Assembly (NCBI GenBank): GCA_050012375.1
Contig: JBEKHH010000001.1
Span: 62,001 to 126,000 of the forward strand
DNA: 64,000 nt
Reading direction: 5' to 3'
Origin: PALSA-1353 sp050012375
GTDB lineage: Bacteria > Planctomycetota > Phycisphaerae > Tepidisphaerales > Tepidisphaeraceae
Below, one piece after another: positions 16,039 through 23,535 of this stretch (position 1 is the first letter of the stretch; the number at the start of each line of letters is the position of its first letter). The notes under the pieces were generated by a model. The model was given only the letters and a program-made list of their open reading frames with translations. It did no database searches and was not told the origin of the DNA. The translations under genes were made by a program, and so were the position numbers.

Positions 16039-18569
16039 TTTCGATGGAAAGATTTACAACAGACCTGGGTCGGAAAGCCCCGCAACGAAAGCTGCGCAGG
16101 CCGTCGAAATCTCTGCCGATCAAAAAGCAGATTGGCGCAGTTGGCGCCCAGGTCGCTGCATTCCCGGGGTCCAGCCCGCGGCTGACCCGGTCGCTCAACC
16201 AGGATTGGTTTTTTTGTCGGCTGGAATCGCCCGCGGAATCGGATGGCTTGCCGTCCTGGGACGGCGCGGCCGAGCCGGCCGGCGGCAAACAATGGGAGCG
16301 AGTGAATCTTCCCCACGCCGTGCGCCTCGAGCCGTTGAATGCCAGCGGCGGGCGAAACTTCCAGGGCATTTGCTGGTATTGCCGAAAGCTCGAGCTGTCC
16401 AGCCAATGGAAGGGAAAAACCATCTACCTGCATTTCGAAGGGGCGATGCAGGTCGCTGAGGTCTGGCTCAACAAGCGCAAGCTCGCGACCAATCACTGCG
16501 GATATCTCCCCTTCGTCATCGATCTCACGCAGGCGGTCGATTTCGAGTCGGACTCAAACGTCCTGGCGGTCCGGCTGGACAACAGGGACGATGCACAAAT
16601 TCCCCCCGGCAAGCCGCAACGCGAACTCGATTTCACGTATTTCGGCGGCCTGTATCGCAACGTCAAGCTGGAAGTGATGGATCGGCTGCACATCGTCGAT
16701 CCGATCCTCGCCAACGAGGTCGGCGGCGGGGGGGTCTTTGTCACCTTTCCGAGCGTTTCATCGCAAGCCGCGACCGTGCAGATTCGCACGAGCGTCCGGA
16801 ACGAATCCGCGGCCCCGAAGCAATGCACCGTTGTGCAGGAACTGTCGGATCAGAAGGGCTTGGTGGTGACCCGCACGACTGGCAGCCGAATGCTTGATCC
16901 CGGCGCCGCCGCGGTCTTCGATCAAAGTCTTCAGGTATCCAATCCACGGCTTTGGCATCCGTATCACCCTCATCTCTACACGCTGCGCACCAGGGTTTTC
17001 GGCAATGACGACCCGGCCGACGAATGGGTCACCCGGATCGGCATTCGCCATATCCGCTTCGACAGCCGCGACGGGCTGTTCATCAATGGCAAGAAGTTTC
17101 TCTCCATCGGCGCCAATCGCCATCAGGACCATCCCTACGTCGGCTACGCGATGCCCGACAGCGCCCACTACCGGGACGTTAAGAAGCTGCGTGAAGGGGG
17201 TTTCACTTCGGTTCGCAGCCATTATCCGCAATCGCCCGCTTTCATGGATGCCTGCGATGAGTTGGGGATGCTGACCATTGTTTCCAACCCCGGCTGGCAG
17301 TTCGTGGGCAATCGAACCTTCCAAAGCCGGGCGATTCACAATGCCCGGTTGATGGTCCGTCGCGACCGCAACCGGCCGTCGGTCGTCATCTGGGAGGCGG
17401 CCCTGAACGAATCGGAGCATGGCGCTTTGGCGGCTTTGCTCCAGCGGGCCGTCCATGAGGAGTTTCCAGGCGACCAGTGCTTCACGGGCGGTGATCGCGA
17501 GCCGCACGGCAGCGACTGGGACGTGGAATATCTCCACAACGACGGAAGCAAACCCAGTTGGATTCGCGAATGGGGCGACCACGTGGACAATTGGAGCGAC
17601 CAGCAATCCCGCAGCCGCGTTCCCCGCGGCTGGGGCGAAATGCCCCTGCTCATTCAGGCCCGATCCCACGCCGCCAGGATGGATGAAATCATCGCCGGCC
17701 GCACCACAAACGCCCCCGACGTTAGTCGCCTCTGCGGCGCATGCCTCTGGGCCGGCATCGACTGTCAGCGTGGCTATCATCATCAGCCCTTTTTTGGCGG
17801 GGTGTTGGATTTGTTTCGCCTGCCGAAATTCAGCTACTACTTTTTCCAGAGCCAGCGTCCGCCCGATATTCACGTTCCCGGCCTTGACGATGGGCCCATG
17901 GTCTTCATCGCCAATTTCGCGACCTTCCTCTCTCCCACGACGATTACCGTCTTCAGCAATTGCGACGAGGTCCGCCTGTTTCTGGACGGCCGGGAAATCG
18001 GACGAAAAAAATCGGATCAAACCTTCGCCATTCCGCATCCCCCATTCACGTTCGAGGTGGAATGCTTCGCCCACGAGCAGTCCACGATGTACATGACCGG
18101 CGTGGCAAGGGTGGAAAAACCTCCCGTGGAACTCATGGCGCGGGGATATATTGGCGGGCAGGTGTCGGCGACACATCTCGTTCATCCGCCGGGCGGCCCA
18201 AGAAGGATTGAATTGCAAACCGATTTCTGCGGACGTGAGCTGAGGGCCGACGGCTCCGATTGGGTTCGCGTCTACGCCAGGGTTTGCGATGCGCGCGGCA
18301 CCGTCTGTCCATTTGCCGATGATCTCATCCAGTTTTCCGTTGAAGGCGAAGGCCGAGTCGTCAGCGGCGGCGAAATCGGCGCGAACCCCGTTCGCGCTGA
18401 AGCGGGCATCGCCACCGCACTGGTCCAGAGCAACGAGCGCGCCGGCACGCTGATCGTAAAGGCCACGGCCTTCGGCCTGGCGCCGGGTCAAACCGAAATC
18501 ACCTCCGTGGACCCGGAGCATCGCCGCGATTCGATCCTTCAGCCGATCGCGTTGAACGGGCGGAGATAA
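16035..18569 (+). CDS. GH2 beta-galactosidase without signal peptide (cytoplasmic)
   Basis: 844-aa GH2 enzyme. The start is a GTG overlapping the GH53 stop; an ATG three codons later (16044) is an alternative. The N-terminus is polar and basic with no signal peptide, so it likely acts on imported galacto-oligosaccharides. Domains: sugar-binding jelly roll (GICWYCRKLELSSQWKG ... EVWLNKRKLATNHCGYLPF), Ig-like sandwich, TIM barrel (GANRHQDHPYVGYAMPD; VRSHYPQSPAFMDACDELG), then two Ig-like C-terminal domains (TVFSNCDEVRLFLDGREIG; LRADGSDWVRVYARVCDARG). The acid/base Glu lies in WEAALNESE (~457) and the nucleophile in SWIREWGDH (~510). It is paralogous to the exported GH2 at 10504, so the locus pairs an outside and an inside enzyme. 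Confidence 0.88.
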   Translation: MISMERFTTDLGRKAPQRKLRRPSKSLPIKKQIGAVGAQVAAFPGSSPRLTRSLNQDWFFCRLESPAESDGLPSWDGAAEPAGGKQWERVNLPHAVRLEPLNASGGRNFQGICWYCRKLELSSQWKGKTIYLHFEGAMQVAEVWLNKRKLATNHCGYLPFVIDLTQAVDFESDSNVLAVRLDNRDDAQIPPGKPQRELDFTYFGGLYRNVKLEVMDRLHIVDPILANEVGGGGVFVTFPSVSSQAATVQIRTSVRNESAAPKQCTVVQELSDQKGLVVTRTTGSRMLDPGAAAVFDQSLQVSNPRLWHPYHPHLYTLRTRVFGNDDPADEWVTRIGIRHIRFDSRDGLFINGKKFLSIGANRHQDHPYVGYAMPDSAHYRDVKKLREGGFTSVRSHYPQSPAFMDACDELGMLTIVSNPGWQFVGNRTFQSRAIHNARLMVRRDRNRPSVVIWEAALNESEHGALAALLQRAVHEEFPGDQCFTGGDREPHGSDWDVEYLHNDGSKPSWIREWGDHVDNWSDQQSRSRVPRGWGEMPLLIQARSHAARMDEIIAGRTTNAPDVSRLCGACLWAGIDCQRGYHHQPFFGGVLDLFRLPKFSYYFFQSQRPPDIHVPGLDDGPMVFIANFATFLSPTTITVFSNCDEVRLFLDGREIGRKKSDQTFAIPHPPFTFEVECFAHEQSTMYMTGVARVEKPPVELMARGYIGGQVSATHLVHPPGGPRRIELQTDFCGRELRADGSDWVRVYARVCDARGTVCPFADDLIQFSVEGEGRVVSGGEIGANPVRAEAGIATALVQSNERAGTLIVKATAFGLAPGQTEITSVDPEHRRDSILQPIALNGRR

Positions 18570-18639
18570 GCAGCTTGCTCTTCAAGATCAATTACAATGA
18601 TGACGTGGTCGGCTGAACGAGCGGATTGGGTCGGCCCGC

Positions 18640-18822
18640 CCTAGGAAATTCGTCAAGCCCGTTATCTTCGCCATGCTGGCTGTCGTTGCCGGCGTATTCC
18701 TGATCCTCGGATCGCGACAAACCACGTCGGACGTCTCAGCGGGTTTTACCGTCGTGGAATACTGGGAGAAGTGGAACGGCCCGGAATTCCTGGGGATGTA
18801 GGTGATCGTGGATGATTTCAAT
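18640..18822 (+). pseudogene. N-terminal remnant of a sugar ABC-transporter substrate-binding protein
   Basis: A reading frame through the ATG at 18673 gives RKFVKPVIFAMLAVVAGVFLIL, a signal anchor, then FTVVEYWEKWNGPEFLGM-stop-VIVDDFN. The 'YWEKW..' and 'VDDFN' blocks are characteristic of the start of family-1 extracellular sugar-binding proteins, where the stop position usually holds Gln. The TAG at 18799 would be a CAG-to-TAG change. Homology ends abruptly at about 18822, where the leftward symporter cassette begins. The original start codon also seems lost. Confidence 0.65.
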
Positions 18823-18930
18823 AAGCCCCATTACCTTTTCAGCGTACTCCGGAACCATTTCCGGCCGGTGGATGATGTTGAGGATAAACTTGCTTATGTG
18901 AAAACGTGGTTCGGCTGCAACAGGCGTCAT
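18823..18930 (-). pseudogene. Truncated gene start coupled to the GPH symporter
   Basis: An ATG at 18930 overlaps the symporter stop as TGATG, the normal sign of translational coupling. It reads MTPVAAEPRFHISKFILN followed by HRPEMVPEYAEKVMGLI. The frame stays open to 18736, but past 18823 it runs antisense to the ABC-protein remnant. This looks like the first ~36 codons of the next gene in the symporter operon, cut off at a recombination junction. I do not recognise the family. Confidence 0.45.
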
Positions 18931-20369
18931 CACGACGGCGCACCGCTGGGAACCGGGAGTTCCTCGCCGGCGGCGCCCCCCTTGCGGCGCTCCTCCAGCA
19001 ACCGCCGCGTCTCCTCGGCGCGCTCGGCGGTGAGCGAATAGTACCGCAGCGCCAGCACCGCGAAAACCGCGGTGACGGACGTCGATGCCACCAGGAACAG
19101 GCGCATCGTGGTGAAGGCGGCCGCGGTCTGGTGGCTGCCGAGCTTCTGGTCGAAGCCGGAGAGCTGGAGGGTCAGCCCGGCGCCGAGAAACGAGAGCGAA
19201 ACGGAAAACTTCTGAACCCAGCTGAAGATCGCCCCGTACATGCCCTCGCGCCGCTGGCCGGAATGGAGCTCGTCCTCGTCGCAGATGTCCGCAACCATCG
19301 AATTGATCAGCACGATGACCGCGATCCAGATCGGGCCGCAAAGGACCGGATCGAGGAAAATCAACCACGGGTGGCGGGGCGTGAACTCCAGCCATTTCGC
19401 GAGCCCGCCGAGGCCGGTCACGGCGTAGATGGCGATCAGCGCGCGGCGCTTGCCCAGCTTCTTGGAAAGCCAGACGACCAGCGGGATGGCGACGAATCCG
19501 ACGACCGCATACCCCGATGACAGGAATCCCTTCCAAAGCGTTCCAGTCGCGATGCTTCCATGGAAGACGTAGTAGACAAGCACGTACTGGTCGAGGCTGC
19601 TGGCGAACATGCCGCCGACGACGTTCAGGATCGTCAGGACGATCACGATCTGGAACGGCCGTAATCGGAATGCATCGCCGATGCTGGCCCAGAGCCGGAC
19701 GGGACTCTGCTGCTCGGCGACGTGCGCGAAGCGCTCCTTGACGAGCAGGCCCGGCAACATCCCGATCCCGGTCATCAAGATCAGTCCCACGCCCCAGTTC
19801 ACGATCCGGATTCCCGCGATCGCCGAGCCGAAGATGGCAAGCTGCGACAGCGGGAAGATATACTGGTAGCAGAACTCGCCGGTCTTCTGGAAGAACGAGC
19901 AGAACGCCATGATGGCCGTCCGCTCGTTATAGTTCGGGGCCATTTCGTAGGTGAGGCTCGTGTACGGCACCCCAAACATGCTGTAGCCGATGAAGAACAG
20001 GATGGAGCAGGCCGCGAAATACCCGAGCTTCGCCGCCTCCGGCCACGCCGGCGGCACCATCCACGCCGCACCGTACATGACGCCCATGATGATCGAGCCG
20101 ATGACGATGTACGGCCGCCGCCGTCCCCAGCGGGACTGCGTGTTGTCGGAGATCCTTCCCATCACCGGATCGAAGAACGCGTCGAGCAGCCGCGGCACCA
20201 TCAGCACCACGCCGAGCCACACCGGATTCACCCCCAGCGTCATCTGGTACACCGGGGTCGCCATCACGTAGAGCATCGTGTAGCCGATGAACAACGCCAA
20301 CGTGCCGACGCCGACGGCGAGCTGTCCACTAAAGGGTACGGATTTCGAACCCGATGGTTGCATGTGCAA
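18930..20369 (-). CDS. GPH-family (MFS) glycoside:cation symporter
   Basis: 479-aa, 12-segment membrane transporter of the glycoside-pentoside-hexuronide:cation symporter family (MelB/XynP type). Visible signatures: LGVVLMVPRLLDAFFDPVMGRISDN, SRWGRRRPYIVIGSI, and FGVPYTSLTYEMAPNYNERT in the middle loop. There is also SMVADICDEDELHSGQRREGMYGAIFSWVQK before the last helices. Expected to import oligosaccharides or glycosides with H+ or Na+. In this locus that is probably galacto-oligosaccharides released by GH53, which is inference. An alternative start is Met3. It occupies a foreign-looking cassette inserted between fragments of an ABC sugar transporter. Confidence 0.88.
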   Translation of the reverse strand: MHMQPSGSKSVPFSGQLAVGVGTLALFIGYTMLYVMATPVYQMTLGVNPVWLGVVLMVPRLLDAFFDPVMGRISDNTQSRWGRRRPYIVIGSIIMGVMYGAAWMVPPAWPEAAKLGYFAACSILFFIGYSMFGVPYTSLTYEMAPNYNERTAIMAFCSFFQKTGEFCYQYIFPLSQLAIFGSAIAGIRIVNWGVGLILMTGIGMLPGLLVKERFAHVAEQQSPVRLWASIGDAFRLRPFQIVIVLTILNVVGGMFASSLDQYVLVYYVFHGSIATGTLWKGFLSSGYAVVGFVAIPLVVWLSKKLGKRRALIAIYAVTGLGGLAKWLEFTPRHPWLIFLDPVLCGPIWIAVIVLINSMVADICDEDELHSGQRREGMYGAIFSWVQKFSVSLSFLGAGLTLQLSGFDQKLGSHQTAAAFTTMRLFLVASTSVTAVFAVLALRYYSLTAERAEETRRLLEERRKGGAAGEELPVPSGAPS

Positions 20370-20408
20370 ACGGGGGCGACCGGGATCCGGCGGGATATCA
20401 CCGCCGAG

Positions 20409-20537
20409 TCATGGAGTGCGCCGTGAGAATGTCAAATAGTTAGGCATCGATCTGATAGGAAATCGCTTTTCGCGCGCCGCACGTGCTGAGCGCTGCGCGG
20501 GTGTGAGGGAGAATTGGTTTTTGGGCTCACCGAGCAT
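20409..20537 (-). CDS. Possible small protein upstream of the symporter
   Basis: A 42-codon frame, MLGEPKNQFSLTPAQRSARA then AREKRFPIRS, ends 40 bp before the symporter start. The Arg/Ala-rich amphipathic helix looks protein-like, but there is no recognisable family and no clear ribosome binding site. It could equally be the start of another truncated gene or chance. Confidence 0.2.
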   Translation of the reverse strand: MLGEPKNQFSLTPAQRSARAAREKRFPIRSMPNYLTFSRRTP

Positions 20538-20606
20538 GGCGGGATAGTACCAGGGCGGTTTGGGGTGTCAACGGGCAGTTTTTGGCCGGTTTTGGGTGGG
20601 GTTGCC

Positions 20607-21173
20607 GGCCAGGGCATTCTGTTCGGCATCATGCTCGCGACCATCATGATTCCATTCCCGGTTACCATGGTCTCGGTCTTCCGAATCTTCCGATGGATGG
20701 ATGGCCACACCGCCGCATGGTTCGGCCCGGATAACCCGCTGCAAATGCTGGGGACGTTTAAGCCGCTGTGGATTCCCGCGTGGTTCGGGTCGGCGTTCAG
20801 CATTTTCTTGTTGCGGCAGTTCTTCATGACTTTGCCCAAGGAACTGTCCGAGGCCGCCAAAATCGACGGATGCTCGGAATGGGCGATCTTCTGGCGCGTG
20901 GTCCTTCCGCTGGCCCGGCCGGCATTGGCGGTGGTCGCGCTGTTTTCGTTTCTGAACGTACGGAACGATTTCCTCGGTCCCCTGGTCTACATTCAGCGGC
21001 CGGAACAATATACGCTGGCGCTTGGGCTCGAGGCGTTTCTGAACAAAATCGGCGGAGCCGAATGGCATCTGCTGATGGCGGCATCCATGCACGTGTGCCT
21101 GCCGACGCTGATTCTGTTTTTCCTGGCTCAGCGCACCTTTATCGAGGGGATCGCGACGACCGGCGGGAAATAG
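20607..21173 (+). pseudogene. C-terminal part of a sugar ABC-transporter permease (MalG-like)
   Basis: About 188 codons of a carbohydrate ABC-transporter inner-membrane permease. The first credible residues are GQGILFGIMLATIMIPFPVT, which normally follow two further helices and a long N-terminal part missing here. The coupling helix EAA loop is present: LPKELSEAAKIDGCSEWAIF followed by RVVLPLARPALAVVA. So are FLNVRNDFLGPLVYI and a final IEGIATTGGK. The open frame continues back to 20514, but those residues are not permease-like. With the binding-protein remnant at 18640-18822 it brackets the symporter cassette. Confidence 0.75.
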
Positions 21174-21180
21174 TAAGCAG

Positions 21181-22377
21181 TCAAGGCTGAGACACCCGCA
21201 GCGCGTCGATCGCCGGCAATGTGCCGCCGTTGTTGTCGAATAGCGACATCTCGCCTCCATTCCAGTTGCCGCCGCTGTTTCGGATCGGAACCGATTCGGG
21301 ATGCCAATACACGACGCCGATCCCATGACCGCCCGGCGTGGCGCGCACGACCCCGATCAGGTCCTCCATGAACTGCTTCTGACCGGCAGCCGATACCGGC
21401 CACGACATATTCTTTCTCGCCGACCAGCGCGCCGCGCCTTTCCACGGATAGGCGGTCTCGACGATGATGATGTCCTTGTGATATCGGCTCGCCGTCTGTT
21501 GCAGGTTCTCCCGCACGTTCGCCAGCGTTCCATGCCAATAGGGATAATAGCTTTGGCCGATGATGTCGTAATCAACATGGCGCTGGCTCAGATGATCGAA
21601 GAACCATTGCGTGACGGGCCAATCCCCGCCGCAGTCGATATGGATCATCACCCGCACCTCGTCTGAGGGCGCGGTGGACCGCCGAACGCCGCGGATCCCC
21701 GCCGCCAGGATGCGCGAAAACCGCTCCCATTGCTTCGCGTCGTCGTACGGCAGCGGCGGCTTGATCGGCTTCACCGTGCTATCGAAGACCTTCACCGTCG
21801 ATAGCGGAACCTCCACCTGCGCATCCGGCCAAAGCGTTCCGCCCGTAATCTCATTGCCGACTTGAACAATCTGCGGCAGTGCGCCGCTACGCTTCAAATC
21901 CGCCATCACCCCGGCCGTGTAATTTTCGACCGCGCTTTGCAGCGAGTCAAAGTCCATATCCTTCCATGCGGCTGGCTTCACCTGATGCTGTGGATCAGCC
22001 CACGTGTCGGAATAATGAACATCAAGAATGAATGTCGCGCCGGATGCCTTGATCCGCTTGGCCAGGGCGCGGGTGTAATCCAGGCTGTTGATGGCGCCGC
22101 CTCTGCCGCTTGGATTCACGAACAGGCGCAGGCGGAAGCAGTTCCATCCATGCCGGCAAAAGATGGCGATGGCATCGTCAGGTTTGCCCGCATCCCGGAA
22201 GACGCCGCCTCGCTGCTCGACCTGGGCCAGCGTTGAAATATCAGCCCCGAGCAGGAAAGCCGACGGCGCGTCAGTCGGTTGAGCCAGCGCCGGCGTTGAA
22301 AGGGTCCACGCCAAGACAAAGCCCCCCATGAGGGTACGCAAAAAGTGCGAGAACGTCTGAGCGTCAATCGTCATCAT
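21181..22377 (-). CDS. GH53 arabinogalactan endo-beta-1,4-galactanase, second copy
   Basis: 398-aa secreted GH53 enzyme with a signal peptide ending near TPALAQ. Family blocks: GADISTLAQVEQRGGVF, FRLRLFVNPSGRGG and ILDVHYSDTWADPQHQ. The acid/base Glu is in VQVGNEITGG and the nucleophile in IIIVETAYPWKG. VVYWHPESVPIRN is near the C-terminus. A ~20-residue insert (STVKVFDSTVKPIKPPLPYD) after the acid/base region sets it apart from the copy at 14917. The gene begins about 40 bp beyond the terminator of the PEP-CTERM gene at 22526 and has no operator of its own. It may depend on read-through or on a promoter I cannot see. It converges with the ABC permease remnant. Confidence 0.9.
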   Translation of the reverse strand: MMTIDAQTFSHFLRTLMGGFVLAWTLSTPALAQPTDAPSAFLLGADISTLAQVEQRGGVFRDAGKPDDAIAIFCRHGWNCFRLRLFVNPSGRGGAINSLDYTRALAKRIKASGATFILDVHYSDTWADPQHQVKPAAWKDMDFDSLQSAVENYTAGVMADLKRSGALPQIVQVGNEITGGTLWPDAQVEVPLSTVKVFDSTVKPIKPPLPYDDAKQWERFSRILAAGIRGVRRSTAPSDEVRVMIHIDCGGDWPVTQWFFDHLSQRHVDYDIIGQSYYPYWHGTLANVRENLQQTASRYHKDIIIVETAYPWKGAARWSARKNMSWPVSAAGQKQFMEDLIGVVRATPGGHGIGVVYWHPESVPIRNSGGNWNGGEMSLFDNNGGTLPAIDALRVSQP

Positions 22378-22415
22378 CGGGCCATCCGGATCAATCCCAT
22401 GGAAACAGATGATGC

Positions 22416-22455
22416 AAAAAAACCGCGTGTCCGGTCAAAGCGATCGGACACGCGG
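22416..22455 (-). terminator. Rho-independent terminator after the PEP-CTERM gene
   Basis: An 11-bp perfect stem CCGCGTGTCCG / CGGACACGCGG with an 11-nt loop is followed, on the minus strand, by seven T. It stands 70 bp after the stop at 22526 and 39 bp before the GH53 start at 22377, so it separates those two genes. Confidence 0.88.
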
Positions 22456-22525
22456 GGGAAGGCGCCTGTCGCGCGCCGCGGCATTGCACTGCGGTAGGCA
22501 AAGCCTTGCGCGCTGTCCATTCCAC

Positions 22526-23302
22526 TTATGCTCGGCGTCGCCGCAACATCAGCAATCCAGCGCCGGCGAGAATCGCCATCGAAGTCGGTTCGGGCACGAC
22601 GGTGTAGATGGTCGAATTGAAGGTCGAGCCCGGTACGGTCGCCGAATCATAGGTGCCTCCGCTATAGGGCGCAGGTCCCGGTCCCTCTCCGTTGTTGTCC
22701 AAAGCGTCATACGCGCTTTGCGGGCTTCCAAAGGAAGTCCAGACGTCGAAGTTAAAACTGCTGCCCACGCTAAGTCCCAGCGCACTGAGCGGGAAAGCGA
22801 AGCTTGTCGAAGGTGATCCGGTGTAGACTTCCGTTGCGAGCGCGGTTGCGCCCACCTGCGTCCATCCTCCGAGTAACGAATACGAGTACAACTGCGCGCC
22901 GCCATTGTAAGTGGGCCCGGCAAGAAAACTTCCGATGAAATAGTTCTCGCCGGTGCTGATGCCGACGGCGTTGCCATAGGGATTCCCGTCAGATGGGGCA
23001 AGTCCATACGTTCCATTGATCAACGTTTGACCGCCGGCCCCGCCGCCCATCTGAAGGCCGATTTCATAGTTGGCGTAGTGGTTCGCGGTCGGGCCGATGT
23101 TGGCCGTCGGGTTCATATTAATGGTGAAGTAGATGTTGCTTGCGTCGTTGCTGACCACAACGGTGCTGATGTCCACTTCCGGACCGCCATAGTTGTCGCC
23201 AAGCGCATCGGTGTACGTCGTCTGACCCGACGCGGCCGTGGCCATGCACAATCCAGGCGCCAGCAGAAGCAGGCATCCAATGGGAAGTCGAATTCGCCGC
23301 AT
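22526..23302 (-). CDS. Short PEP-CTERM protein
   Basis: 258-aa exported protein. The start at 23302 is preferred because CGGAGGGTAAAC precedes it, almost the same leader as the paralogue at 8522-10348. Signal peptide (MRRIRLPIGCLLLLAPGLCM), then one beta-rich domain containing VDISTVVVSNDASNIYFTIN, GNAVGISTGENYFIGSF and LGLSVGSSFNFDVWTSFGSP. The end is VVPEPTSMAILAGAGLLML plus RRRRA, a PEP-CTERM tail. The domain corresponds to the N-terminal third of the larger PEP-CTERM protein. An operator copy lies 118 bp upstream, so it is probably galactan-induced. It may bind glycans, but there is no direct sign of that. Confidence 0.82.
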   Translation of the reverse strand: MRRIRLPIGCLLLLAPGLCMATAASGQTTYTDALGDNYGGPEVDISTVVVSNDASNIYFTINMNPTANIGPTANHYANYEIGLQMGGGAGGQTLINGTYGLAPSDGNPYGNAVGISTGENYFIGSFLAGPTYNGGAQLYSYSLLGGWTQVGATALATEVYTGSPSTSFAFPLSALGLSVGSSFNFDVWTSFGSPQSAYDALDNNGEGPGPAPYSGGTYDSATVPGSTFNSTIYTVVPEPTSMAILAGAGLLMLRRRRA

Positions 23303-23420
23303 GTTTACCCTCCGAAATGTATTGAGTGGCCCGAGCGAATTGTCGCGAGAACGCCTCACGCCTGCCCGGCTGACTGCTGATACATAGAATACGCCCTATT
23401 TCCAGGGAGTCTCTGGATAA

Positions 23421-23450
23421 TTGCGAATTAAAGCTCCGATTTTGCGACAG
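23421..23450 (-). promoter_or_regulatory. Operator copy 3 of the XylR-type regulator (predicted)
   Basis: In the direction of the PEP-CTERM gene it reads CTGTCGCAAA-N12-ATTCGCAA, 118 bp before the ATG at 23302. The plus strand again has two TTGCGA half-sites 21 bp apart. It also lies 85 bp before the regulator gene at 23536, so autoregulation is possible. Confidence 0.72.
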
Positions 23451-23535
23451 AAACCATATCTCCGTCCATTATGGCGGTTTTGACCGGTCATTTTTAACAT
23501 GCGAAATTAGTCGCGTCGCGGTCCGACGAAAATGT

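Noticed and set aside
16758..18521. A 587-codon minus-strand frame opposite the cytoplasmic GH2 gene
   Set aside because: The GH2 frame has clear catalytic motifs; the antisense frame has none and no ribosome binding site.
23408..23416. Short inverted repeat TCCAGGGAGTCTCTGGA near operator copy 3
   Set aside because: Imperfect and not found at the other operator copies, so it is not part of the regulatory unit.
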